64,000 nt of DNA from Chrysomallon squamiferum (Eukaryota; Mollusca; Gastropoda; Neomphalida; Peltospiridae), in contig CM022679.1 in assembly GCA_012295275.1 (NCBI GenBank), forward strand, positions 12,735,415-12,799,414. Direction: 5' to 3'. Shown in pieces: positions 11,650 through 23,520 of the stretch (position 1 is the stretch's first letter; each line of letters starts with the position of its first letter). Both the position numbers and the translations under genes were made by a program. A model generated the notes under the pieces. The model saw only the letters and a program-made list of their open reading frames with translations. It did not search any database and was not told the origin of the DNA.

Positions 11650-12470
11650 TACAGTAATAAATGTTGAAAAATTGCTTCACTGCATGCAAGAAAAAGTGAA
11701 GACATTTCTATCATCGTTAACAGTGCTTTGATTTTTTTTCTAATGATTTCATTTCCTTCCCAGAAATCTGCTATTAATTAATATCTTTTCCTGCATATTA
11801 CTTAATTGTTATTTATTACATTTTAAAAGCAAAGAAGGTGCTGTAGATTTTTAATTATTGTTTTGGGGGGATTTTTTTTTTTTTGAGGGTTGGGAGGATT
11901 TGTGGGGGGCTAACCTTTTCTTGGTGCATATTTTTTTTTTTTTTTTGCTTCTTTTTATTGTTTTCTTTTTTAAAGAATGATTTGGAAAATAAGAAGTGTC
12001 AGAAAACTTGCAAACAGCTTTAAATTCAGCTTTATTATCTTTTAACTGATAGCAGTTTCTGGAACACATGAAATAAATGTTGAGAAATTGTTTTACCGCA
12101 TGAAAGAAAGATTTAAGACCTTTCTTTCCTCATTAACAACTGCTTGTTTTTTTTTCTATGCTATTTAATGTCGGTTTTTTTGTTTTCTTTTCAGAATTAT
12201 GTTATTAATTAACATATTTTACTACATTTCAATTAACTGTTATTTATTACATTTAAAAGAATGGAGGTACTTTAAATTTTAACAATGATGATGTTTTTTT
12301 GGGGGTTTTTGGGGTGGGTTATATTTTTTATTGTTATTATTATTACTATTTTTATTTTTATTTTTTTAAAAGAGATTTGTAAAATAAAAAGTGTTAGAAA
12401 AGTAGTAAAATGTTTTAAATTTAGCTTTATTTTCTTTTATCACCTTCCAGTTTCCACAAACAAATAAAAT
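11650..12470. repeat. Tandem duplication, two diverged copies of about 410 bp
   Basis: AATAAATGTTGA starts at 11656 and again at 12072. In register after it come a CTTTCNTC.TTAACA block, a TATTAATTAA block, TTGTTATTTATTACATTT, a G-rich patch (GGGGGG near 11866; GGGGG near 12301), then a TAAAAAGTGTTAGAAA-like block and CTTTATT.TCTTTTA. Copy 1 is about 11650-12065 and copy 2 about 12066-12470. Confidence 0.8.
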
Positions 12471-12932
12471 TAACTACTACTACTACCACTATTAATACAA
12501 CTTTCTATTACTACTACTATTTAAAATTAACTAAATGAATAATAATTAAAAAAATTATGTATAATACAATATATAAACAAACAAATAAATAACAAAAACG
12601 TTAATAAATAACAAACATAAGCATGAACATTTTGTACCAAAAAAGAAAAAAATAATAATAATTTATATATATATGTATATGTATAACAATAAAAAATTAA
12701 TCTGAGTTTTACTGCTGTATTACATAAAATAATAGATTTATTCTTGACCTACATATTAAAAAAAAAAAGTAGACACACACATGTTATATATATGTTTTAT
12801 TAACTGTTTATATATTTATTTATATGTGGCTTTATCATGATAGCAGTCTTATGTCAAATCTCATTCATGAATCTTCTTCATTTCAGCTCCTGCTGAAGAC
12901 ATTTTATATTGAAGAAAAAAGTTAATCTCTTC

Positions 12933-13060
12933 TTTCATTCATTCATTCATTCATGTATTCAGTCATTCAGTCATTATATTTTATTTATTCATTCATTTAT
13001 TTATTTACTTACTTATTTACTTACTCATTTATTATTTATTTATTTATGCATTCATTCATA
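12933..13060. repeat. ATTC/ATTT tetranucleotide low-complexity block
   Basis: Mixed CATT, ATTT and ACTT units, including CATTCATTCATTCATTCATG at the start. Confidence 0.9.
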
Positions 13061-13604
13061 TCTTTAATGAGATTAGTTACTTTGGCACTTTCAGTGATCT
13101 TCCTATATTATTATTGCTATTACTGCTTATTGCAATTATCACAAACCTGATTTAACAGAATTTTTAAAATTATTTCATTTATTGACCTATTTTCTTTCAT
13201 TATCAGTTTTTTCATCAGTTCCTTGTGCATTCTGCATTTGCTAAAAGAGTAAAACACTTTGTGGTATTTTCACTTAGACTCTGATTTGTAACTTGGTCAT
13301 AAATATGAATTCTGGACTTTAAAATGTTCTTTTGACATCAAACTGTAATTTGACTAATATTTTGTTTTTAGTTTGGATTATTATGGTGTCTCTTGATATC
13401 AGAATATTATAAAGGAAAAGATTACAAAAACAAATTAAACAGATCACTGATTTAAATTTAGGATTATGTTTATCTAATAGTTTTATTCTGCATGAAAAGG
13501 TGAATTTACCAACAGTGTAAACTTAATTTTAAAACAAGAAGCAATAAAAAAGCTGTTATCATTTTGGTCAATCTGGACTGATGAGTTTCAGTATTTCAAA
13601 AAAA

Positions 13605-13675
13605 TTAAAAATAATAATAATAATAATAGTAATAGTAATAGTAATAATAATAATAGTAATAATAATAATAAAATA
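13605..13675. repeat. (AAT/AGT)n trinucleotide block
   Basis: Interrupted AATAATAGTAATAGT pattern of about 70 bp. Confidence 0.9.
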
Positions 13676-14676
13676 AAAAAGAAGATTTGTCAATAAGTTA
13701 CTGCATCTAGCAGACACTATAGCATACAGTAATATATCTGTCAAGTCTTCATGAAAAGATAACATTAAATTTCATCTGATAATCAATCATAGATGATTGA
13801 CTATTTTAAATGAAACATTTCAGTATTGAAATACTAATAAATAAATGCTAGTAAATATAAACACAATTCTTGGCTTTATAATCACAGGTAGCAATTATAT
13901 ACATTAAATTTTAAATCTGAAAGAGAACATTATACATTATTTAATATCAATAATCATTATATAAAGCATATTTAAATTTGATCAAAAAGAAAATTCTGAT
14001 ATCATTATAATGAAATAATAAAAAAAGATGTAAAAAACTACATAAAAAATATATTAATTAAAAATATTTGTTATTTAATTTAAAAAAAAAAAAAATAGTT
14101 TTATAAAGATTAATTAAAAAAAAAGAAAAAGTAACAGATAAAAAGTAAATTTCCGAATTTTACAAAATCAGGTTAAACAATACATTAGGGCAAATAGGTG
14201 AAAAATAATAAACATGGAAAACAGGAAATTAAGGTAGATTTAGGGGAAAAAATAATATTAAACAAAAAAAAAAAAATTATAAAAAGTTATCTGCTTTTTT
14301 ATTTTTTTTTGTATATCAAAAAGATCTCAAGGTCAAAACTATTTTCCTAATAAAAAATTTAAAGAAAAAATAAAGACTATAAACAAAGTCTTCAGTAAAG
14401 GTTTCATGGGTTTCAAGCATTGCTAGGACCAAAATGTTTGACAATTTCTCTATTAAACTATAAATAATTAAAATTACAATTTTTCAGTTTGTTTTTAGTC
14501 ATACCAGAAAAGTTATTTATTTATTTTAACATTATATATAAAGAGAATGTTTCTGTTAAAAATGGAAACAAATGATCACAACATTAAATTTTGTCAAAAT
14601 ATGTGATGTGTTTACAGTTTGAACTGTGAACTACAGTTTTCACCAAACATACATTATCTTTATCAGTGTACAGTGG

Positions 14677-15150
14677 TGCACACACTAAATGATGTACATA
14701 CATCAGTGTGAAAATGGTTGAAGGTATAGATACATACATCAGTGGTACAACAGTGAACAAATACACATCAAGAAGATATGTATGGTAGAATGGTGTACAT
14801 ACATATATCAATGTCAAAATGGTTGTACATACATATATCAATTGTACAACACTCTATATATGCACATCAAAAAGGGTATATAGGGTAAAATGGGTTGTAC
14901 ATACACAGTTTACGCATACACATTGAGAAGGGTATGTATGGTAAAATACTGTACATATATCAATGTAAAAACATACATACAGTGGTACAACAGTTTATAT
15001 ATTCACATCAAGAAGGATATGTATGGGGAACATTTTGTACATATATCAACGTAAAAATGATTGTAGGCCTAGATACACACATCAATGGTACAACAGTTTA
15101 CATATATACATCAAGAAGGGAACGTATGGAAATGTGTACACCAGGGCAGT
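14677..15150. repeat. Irregular tandem array, ~100-bp unit, about five copies
   Basis: Each unit carries GTACAACAGTTTATAT, then CACATCAAGAAGGGTATGTATGG, then GTACATACATATATCAATGT. The CATCAAGAAG anchor recurs at 14766, 14865, 14921 (as CATTGAGAAG), 15006 and 15109. The shorter spacings (56 and 85) indicate internal deletions. Confidence 0.85.
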
Positions 15151-15343
15151 GACATATAAAACAATTATCTTCACAACAGCCACCACACCTGTACACTGAT
15201 ACATCAAATCTTTGCATGCTTCTATCAGCTATACTAACAAATATATTAAATACAGACTGCAAATAAATCATTACTTTTCTTTTCATTTGATGTGCTGCTG
15301 TATTTGGCATTGAAGAAATTAATTACTTTCTCCAATGAATACT

Positions 15344-15344
15344 A

Positions 15345-15371
<27 letters not shown>
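15344..15371. repeat. Long T homopolymer
   Basis: About 28 consecutive T. A second T-run of similar length lies at about 15561-15587. Homopolymers this long are also the most error-prone positions of any assembly. Confidence 0.9.
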
Positions 15372-15375
<4 letters not shown>

Positions 15376-15772
15376 AGGTTTTTATAAAAATGGATAACTA
15401 ACAACACAAAATAATAAAAGACAAAAACAAAATGAAAAAAAAAAAGAACAACAGTACAAATATACCATTTTGGCAGTGAGGGAGGCAATAGACAATAAAA
15501 AACTAACTACCAGCTTTACCCTTCACATATATTATACTAAAACATGAAAACAATTGTAAATTTTTTTTTTTTTTTTTTTTTTTTTTTGCCACTTACCCTT
15601 TGTTTGTCCACATACATTTTGTAAGACTAAAAATAAAAAGAAACTGCACCTCAGAGAAGAAATAAAATATAACTTCAAATGAAAATGAAGAAATAATTAA
15701 AAAGAAAGAAGAAAAAAGTTAACATATGATAAGATATGAAGGAAGTTATATTAATTAATTTAAATGTAAACA

Positions 15773-15773
<1 letters not shown>

Positions 15774-15859
<86 letters not shown>

Positions 15860-15865
15860 TCTCTC
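15774..15865. repeat. (CT)n dinucleotide microsatellite
   Basis: About 45 CT units interrupted once by G at 15847. Open frames across it (poly Ser-Leu) are artefacts. Confidence 0.97.
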
Positions 15866-16350
15866 ATCCAAATTTTTCATTCCTCTTTACATACAGAAAA
15901 AACACACCAACCCCTCCCACAAAATAGTAAAACACAACACCACCTGCAGGCAGACACAGAAAACAAAAATCTTCAGTAAACTCACAAATTCTTTAATTTC
16001 TTAAAACCAGCTTACTAATCAGATTACTTTTATATAAATTTAGGCAATGGATTCCTGTACAGACCGAAACACATTCACAATAACAAGTGGCACATACAAC
16101 AATCACACAAAAGAGACCAGTTGACCTGGAAATAAAATTTTAATATCTTTCTCTTATCCATTGATTTTCAAACTTTCCACAGTGACAAGTTTTAGTCTCA
16201 GTTAGATCCGACTAGTCTATTTCCAAAATACCTGAGATGTACTGGACAACCAATTTACAGTTCTTGTTAACACAGCTCTTCATGTCAGTATATATCATTA
16301 AAATGGATGGATTGGGAAAAAAAAAAAATCAAGTTAATTTATGTATTGAA

Positions 16351-16354
<4 letters not shown>

Positions 16355-16390
<36 letters not shown>

Positions 16391-16720
16391 ATTATACATG
16401 TACATTATATATCAATTATATATATATATATATATTTACATCTATCTACCTATCTTTCTATCTATATATATGCATGCATGTATATATTTGTATGAATATA
16501 TGTGCATGTGTATGTGTGCATGTGTATGGGTGTGTGTATGTGTGTATGTGTATGGGTGTGTGTATATGTGTATGTATGTATGTAAAGCAGGTATGTATAT
16601 TATGTGTAATATATTTAGATATGTATGTACATATTCATGTCTGTGTGTGTGTGTGTGTGTATAGAAGTATTTATCTGTATATAAATCATACACATGTATA
16701 CATAGGCAAACATATACCTC
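16355..16720. repeat. (TG)n and TGTA/TATG low-complexity tract
   Basis: Perfect (TG)16 at 16355-16387, (TA)n at 16418-16434, CTAT repeats near 16440-16465, then imperfect GTATGTGTGTATGGG repeats to about 16660. Almost entirely alternating purine-pyrimidine, and it produces a spurious 215-codon open frame. Confidence 0.95.
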
Positions 16721-17307
16721 TATATTTGTATCTGTCTACCTTAAAAGAAAGTTCTAAGGAAAAACAGTTCAACAGCACAAAAAGTGAAATTAATAAATTG
16801 CTCCTTAAAGTGACACAAAGAAATCAACATTTCCACTTTCTTTTGGCACCCACTTTTTTCCATCACCCACACTTAGATCAGTAAAGAGATGACAAGGAAA
16901 GATAATTGCTGGATACAAAACAAACATATTCTACAAAGACATAGGTGGGTTGAATGAAACACCTCGCACACTAACCTACTAACACAAAACTGAAGAGTGA
17001 CAGGCAGGCAACATGGGCTCCCGTATTTCATTTCTCTGGCTGGGATTATGAGCATTATGAGAGGAGATGAGTAAGTGAAATGAACTGATCTGTCTGTGAG
17101 CCCAACAGATTAGTTACCAAGCCACACCGCCTGCAAGACCTGGCACCATTCTCGGAATCATGCAGCTTTGTTAGCAGGACTAATGAAAATAGTGCAGAGA
17201 ATGAGGACACCAAGCGTTAAGTGTCTTATTTACAAATCTAACAACAACCGGGACTGGCATTGAGTGAACACAGCCAATAACTGTGACTAAGAATTTAAAT
17301 AAATAGA

Positions 17308-17515
17308 GAGGGAAATTCGAGAGGAGAAAGAGAAAGAGAGAGAGAAAGAATGAGAGAAAGAGAGAGAGAAAGAGAAAGAGAGAAAGAGAGAGACAGAACA
17401 GAGAGAAAGAGAAAGAGAGAGAAAGAAAGAGAGAGAAAAAGAGAAAGAGAAAAAGAGAGAAGAAAGAAAGAGAGAGAGAGAACAAAGAGAAAGAGAAAAA
17501 GAGAGTAAGACAGAG
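17308..17515. repeat. Polypurine (GA-rich) tract, ~210 bp
   Basis: Nearly every base on the plus strand is A or G, in GAGA, AAAGAGAG and GAAAGAAAG patterns. Exceptions are a few single pyrimidines. Confidence 0.95.
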
Positions 17516-18439
17516 ATATGCATAATACACTGATAGACTGGAGGAAAGATAAAAAATAACTGAGATAATGAAAAGGAAATCAATTAAAACAATTATCTTT
17601 AAAATGCATTAGTTCAGTCTTTTATGATTTCTTTATTTTTTTTCATTTATTACTGTATTAAAAATTATTACTCAAAACATTCTATTACAAATGAACAATT
17701 CAATTTTTTTCTTTTTGCATTAAAAAAATAATCTGCATGACATAAACCTGTGTATTCTATTATTAGAAATAATTAATAATTTTGCATTTATGAAAGCCAG
17801 CTTTCTTGATCATAGTAAGTAACAGTTTTGAATTTTAATTTCAATTAAAAAATAATAAATCTAAAATGTCAATGATGCTTTTGTCAGAGACATGAACATT
17901 TTTTTATTATTATTGTTATTATTATTATTATTTTATTTTATTATTTTTTGTTTTCAAGTAATTACAAAAGTAAATAAGAACAATAATTCAGTTCTAAAGC
18001 ACAAATACATAATGTTTTGTTATTTCTTGCAAAAAAAAAAAAAAAAAGCAATATAAAAAAGCATGTTCACTGCACTTAAAAAATAAGCAACAGTTTCTAT
18101 GGCACTGTGAATACAAGCGTTATTAGTCTTTCTGCTTGATTTGCAGTAAACACAAGTTTTTCTTCAGCTACGTCAACAACATTATACCACCCTGTCTGCC
18201 CCATTTGTCGGCCTTCAGTTCAACCTTTCATAATTATTACAAAATGTAACCGAGAGGGTTTGCTTAGTTCTCCAAAATACATGTGGCAGAGGTTTTTCCC
18301 TTTCACACAAACACATTTATTATTGATCTGCTGTTACAAGAGACAAGTAATAAGCCACAGATATTGTCACCAGACCAATAAACGAATGCTCTAAGCTATA
18401 ACAGCACTACCTTATGATGACCATGATGTAACTAATGGG

Positions 18440-18812
18440 GTTGCCTTGTTTCAAATAAATTGCCAGTGGAGATGATGTCAAATGTTTAGACCATGAATCA
18501 AATGATTTGGGAGAGGACGGTGTGATTAAAGTATTTTTATGCAGTTTTGTATGTTATAATCAAAAGGTTGCACTGCAACAAATAAATTGCTATTGGAGAT
18601 TGATGAAACTTTTAGACCATGAATCAAATGATTTGGGAAAGGATGGTATGATTTAAGTGTTTTTATGCAGTTTTGTATGTTATAACTGAACGGTTGCCTT
18701 GCATTAAATAAATTACCATTGGTAGTGACGTCAAATTTTTAGACCATGAATCTAGTGATTTAGAAAGAATGAAATAAATCATATATTTTTATGTAGTTTT
18801 GTACATGTAATG
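18440..18812. repeat. Tandem array, 126-127-bp unit, three copies
   Basis: The anchor TTTAGACCATGAATC occurs at 18485, 18611 and 18738 (spacings 126 and 127). The anchor GGTTGC..TGC or TTGCCTTG plus AAATAAATT occurs at 18440, 18566 and 18692. Each unit ends TTTTTATGCAGTTTTGTA. Copies 1 and 2 are closest. Confidence 0.93.
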
Positions 18813-19277
18813 TCATTCTGACTTTTAGACTATGACTTTAAAAAAAATTTGGTAAAATCTTTGATTTATATTTGTCTATGTAACTGTATTTGTTAATAAC
18901 ATCTTAGAAGATTTTTTCTTTCTATACTTTAACAAGTGTGACCTTTATTTAGTAATTTTGACTTTATATACTGTAATTCAGTTCTATTGCTGTGATGCTG
19001 ACATACTGTATAATCATTTTTTTGTCAATGTATCCATTTGACTATTTCCCATTCTAACCAGAATGTTACATAACAACTGATTATCAACAGCCATTGAATA
19101 TATCTTCCCATCTAGAGGAAGGTGCACATAACAATGCATTTCTGCTAATTGCTGAAAGCATGCAGATGGTGCTGGGAAGCATTTTCTGCTAAATCATCTT
19201 CATATAACATCCAAACATAATTCTAATAATTCATGAATATTAAAATATGTTAAAGTTATTAATAGATTATTAACTAA

Positions 19278-19301
19278 ATATATATATATATATATATATA
19301 T
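19278..19301. repeat. (TA)12 microsatellite
   Basis: Perfect TA dinucleotide run. Confidence 0.95.
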
Positions 19302-20585
19302 TTATACATTGATACCATAAACTCAGTTCTTGTATAAACATGACTATTTTGTATCATACAATTTTTGAATGACTAGGTCATTATTTCTTTTAGTGTTGTT
19401 CTTGCATTTAAATTCTGGTCTTTATGAATTACCACTTACTCCTTAAAACCAATAAAGCATAAAATAAACATGTTTGTTTTGTTTTGTTTTGTTGTTGCTG
19501 TTGTTGTTTTCTTTTTACATCACTGAAATGTTTAGTTTTCACGTAGCCAGTGAACTGAAGATGACTTATCAACACTTTTTTTTCCCTGGCACCTAATAAC
19601 AAGAAGTTGTGTTCTGCAGGAGATAGTAGACAGTTAACGCAGAGGAAGACAGAGCAACATTTAATGTGGGGTGTCAATTTGCACACCAAAGGAAAGATGT
19701 ATGTCAACTGCAGGGATCACAAATCCAATAAAATCTGATCATAGATCAAGTTAGGCTAAACCGGACTTCAAAATCAAGAGTACCTGTGGTGACAGAGTCA
19801 ATACTTTAATATACCGTTGCCATTATTTATAAACCTGATTTCACTCAAAGACATTCCAACAGGGCTGAAGATGTCTACAGACTCAGGCCAAAAGCAAACT
19901 GTGAATTCAATCAAGAAAGGCCAAAAATCAATATATATGTCTTTAGAAGCATTAATTTCTTCCAAACTGCTTTGGCCGTAATAGGGTTTTAAAATGTTGT
20001 TATCCAATTTGCCGCCAATAAAGGGGATAATTATTCATGGTACGTTTTAACTGGTTTGAATTAGCATGAATTATTTATGCAGTGTAACTGTTAATTAAAG
20101 AATTCAAAAGTAAATAAATAAATAAATTATTATTATTTTTTTTTTTATTATTTTTTATATCAAACAGTGGTAATATTCTTTGTGTTAGTAACCATTTTTC
20201 AAAGATAGAAAAAACTTAACACTAATTTATTCTTTCTCTTTTTCTCTCACTCTGTCCCTCAGATCCACAGAAAATATACATCTATACATTTATTTCAGTT
20301 ATTCAGATTTAACAAGCAGATGTATATAATATTAATCTTTCCTGCAACAAAATAAATATTTTCAATATTTGACATTTGTATTCAGCATTTTCCATAAATT
20401 ATTATTTATTACATTGTCCTATTTCATTTGTTTATCCAATCATCCATTATTCTTTCTATTTATCCATCTATTGGTCCATTCATCCATCCATCATTTCACA
20501 CCCATCACTGGGTGTATCTGTTCACAGTGTATAATTGTGTCTGCTGTTGGCAATCTATATACATAAACATTCTCTAGTGTCGTTT

Positions 20586-20600
20586 AGAATATTCCAGAAT
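20586..20600. promoter_or_regulatory. Perfect three-pentamer heat-shock-element match
   Basis: Three alternating pentamers aGAAt, aTTCc and aGAAt lie end to end, the HSF trimer consensus. One such match is plausible by chance in 64 kb, so function is only a possibility. Confidence 0.2.
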
Positions 20601-21649
20601 AGTGTAGCTATGCATACATTAGTACAGGCATCCATACAACGCCCTTGAAGCAGACATTTCTGCAGCAGCAGCAGCTTCCCATGTAATTATGTATCTGTCA
20701 CAATGTAAGGCTGACCAGAAAAATCTGTTATCCTTTTTTTCTTCTTTTCCTAACTCGGTTTTGTTTGAATGTCCTTTTTTATGTAACATTTTGTTTCAAA
20801 TTTAAAATATGTATAGTTTTAGTTTGCTTTTGTATAATAATTCCATTTTTTGTTGTTGAAGTTTTTTGTTTTAAAATATTAAACAATCACTTGAATATTA
20901 AATTCTTTTTCTGCCTCTATATCTATCTATATCTATCTATCTTATATTAACTGTCAATCTATCTATTTATTAAATCACTGTTTTTTATATTTGAACAATT
21001 AATTAATTATTAAATTTTTTTTTTATCAATTTTTTGTTTATTATTTTATTTCAAAATAATATATTTGAACAATAATTTAACTGTCAGACTTTTGCCTTCA
21101 TGCAAGAAGCCTTATTACACACACCACATCATTAATATAATGTACACAATTTTGCAAAATTTATACTGAATACTTTTGGACAGCTTTTGTTGAAGCACAC
21201 ACAGTTTGACAAATGTTTTACAAAAACAGCACAGGACACATGGACAAACCAACACATGTTTAGACAGAAGAAATCAAAAGGTAATTTTTAATATGCCACA
21301 AAAGTCCTGTTTACAGAAAAAAACATGGATACATTTTAAAAACTTGGTCAGATCATCTGAACTCGACAAACGTGAACATCCTGAAAACTGTACTAATTTG
21401 AAATACATCTGAAATAATTTGTGCTTTTTAATGAATCTCTAATCAATCTGAATGTGGATGATTATTATTCCCATGCTGTTTGAAAATGATACCACATAAT
21501 TATTTATAGCCCACCTATAATCAGTGCTTGTTTCAGGCAGGTTAATTAATACCTGAATGTACCTATACTGTACATGTAAATTAAACATCTGAACAGAGGT
21601 ACTGGTAGAACACATAGTTTGTAATAATAATGTAGTGGAACGTTCGCAA

Positions 21650-21960
21650 ATGATTATTGTTGGTTTATGTATTTAGATGTCTGTAGATACATATGTATAT
21701 GTAGTGTGTTTTGTGTTATGACTGATATCATATACATGTATGTACATGTAAATACATGCATTTATCTGTGTATATCATAGGTGTATTCACATATGTACCT
21801 ACAAGATTTTATGCATTTATGTTTTTGTGTGCCTTTGTATATAAGTGTGTGTGTGTGTAGATGTACAAGCATATCCGTATGCCTATGTATGAATGTATGA
21901 TTGTAAATCTCCATGTATGTGTGCTTGTGTGCATTTGTATTTGTGTGTGTATGATGTCTG
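21650..21960. repeat. TGTA/TATG low-complexity tract
   Basis: Imperfect ATGTATATGTA and GTGTGTG patterns, with a perfect (GT)n near 21845-21858. Confidence 0.85.
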
Positions 21961-22364
21961 TATTAAAAACTTCCCAGGCTAATCACATAACACATACAAA
22001 CAGGCTACTCCTCTAGCCTGCAAACAATGAAACAAATCCATCACAACTGACGTTCATTCATTTACCTAACCTCTCCCCATGACACTGCTGAACCATCCAA
22101 TAAAACTGCCAGAATTCACATTACTGCATTACCTACTTATTTTGATATATAATGGAGCAAACGAATAAGGTTTATTTAATTAATTAGACATGCTGTTTTT
22201 ATTTCGCACTCCCATCTTCACTGAAAGATATGAGATTATATAGTGATCATATGAACACCACCTATGGGCATAAGCTAGGTAATGTGATAGAGTGATACTG
22301 GAGTCTGTGCTATGAGCAAGTTGTAATGTGGCTGGATGGTCCAGTCTAAATGAATGAAACTCAG

Positions 22365-22590
22365 CTATCTAACAATTACATACAACAGAAAGCCTATAAT
22401 TTAATGTAAGAAAAAGCAAGTGATTAAATATAGCCTAGCTAATAAATAAATATAACTCAACTAACTAGTAAATAAATGTAATTCTGCAAGCCAGTAATTA
22501 AATATTACATAAAATAGCCAATAATTAAATACATCTGACCTAGCCAGTTATTAAATATAATTCAACTAGACAATAATTAAATAAATGTCA
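22365..22590. repeat. Decayed minisatellite, 26-bp unit, about 8 copies
   Basis: Consecutive 26-base units of the form CTAGCCAATAATTAAATATAATTCAA can be cut out with almost no gaps from 22365 (CTATCTAACAATTACATA) to about 22590. A related fragment recurs near 22675-22700. Confidence 0.8.
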
Positions 22591-23269
22591 ATATTTTAAT
22601 AACAGTCCATATATATTTTCATGTAAATTGAATGGAACATATACAATCTCCATCATTCTGAATTAATGTAATTTAGCTATCTAGCAATTAAATCAGTTGA
22701 TATGAATAATGGGATCTGCACATGTAAATTTGAAGAATATAATAATGTCTGCGATTTCACAATATACATTTTATAAACTGTTTTAAATCTCTTAGTTTAC
22801 TGAGAACTGGTTTTTATATCAAATGCATCACAATTTTCATAAACAATGAAATAATTATGATGACCCCGGGCACCATTCGCTAACATGGCCAAAGATTACA
22901 CTTTAGAACTGTTTGCTGGCTGACAAAGGTGCCCAGATGTGCCCAAATGTTACTGAGGAACATGCTGCAACTGCTGAAGATGGTGCACAACAACATCCAA
23001 TCAGTGAAATGATCTCCCAGTAGTGAAACAAGGCTGCAGAGGAATTGACCTGTCAAGTGGGTTGACACTGTGTGATGCTAGGCAGGGAATCAATGAACTA
23101 TCAGAACTGATCAACTTTTAATCAGTTGATTTGTCGCCAAATTCGCAGATGCACTAATCTACTGATGTGAGAGCACGTCTTCATGTTTGTACAGACTGTT
23201 AGCAAAAATGTTTTTTTTTTTTTTTTTTTTTTTTTTTAAGTACAGTTCTTTTTGATTCAGATAATGCTG

Positions 23270-23520
23270 CTGCTGCTCTATCTACAGCTACTACCACCAC
23301 CACCACCACTACTACTTCTAATACTATACTTTTACTATAATTACTTCTACTTTTACTATTACTGTTTCCACTTTTACTATTACTACTTCTACTACTACTA
23401 TTAGTACTTCTATTATTACTATTACTAATTCTTCTGCTGCTACTACTATTATTACCACTGCAAGTACAACTGACACTATAGACAGTACTAGTACTCTATT
23501 AACAACATCATCACCACCAC
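23270..23520. repeat. CTA/CTT/CAC trinucleotide-rich block
   Basis: An imperfect array of CTACTA, ACCACC, TTACTA and TTCTA units follows a T27 run at 23210-23237. It ends with CATCATCACCACCACCAG near 23507-23523. Confidence 0.88.

Noticed and set aside
15736-15927. Poly Ser-Leu frame
   Set aside because: Translation of (CT)n.
16237-16884. 215-codon plus-strand open frame
   Set aside because: It is the translation of the TG/TA microsatellite tract (Cys-Val and Tyr-Ile repeats) plus flanks; overlapping frames on both strands are equally open.
17180-17583. Two minus-strand frames of about 100 codons rich in Ser, Leu and Phe
   Set aside because: Direct product of the polypurine tract, which contains no stop codons in several frames.
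22880-23068. 62-codon minus-strand frame in the GC-richer island
   Set aside because: Short, no recognisable transposase or reverse transcriptase motif.
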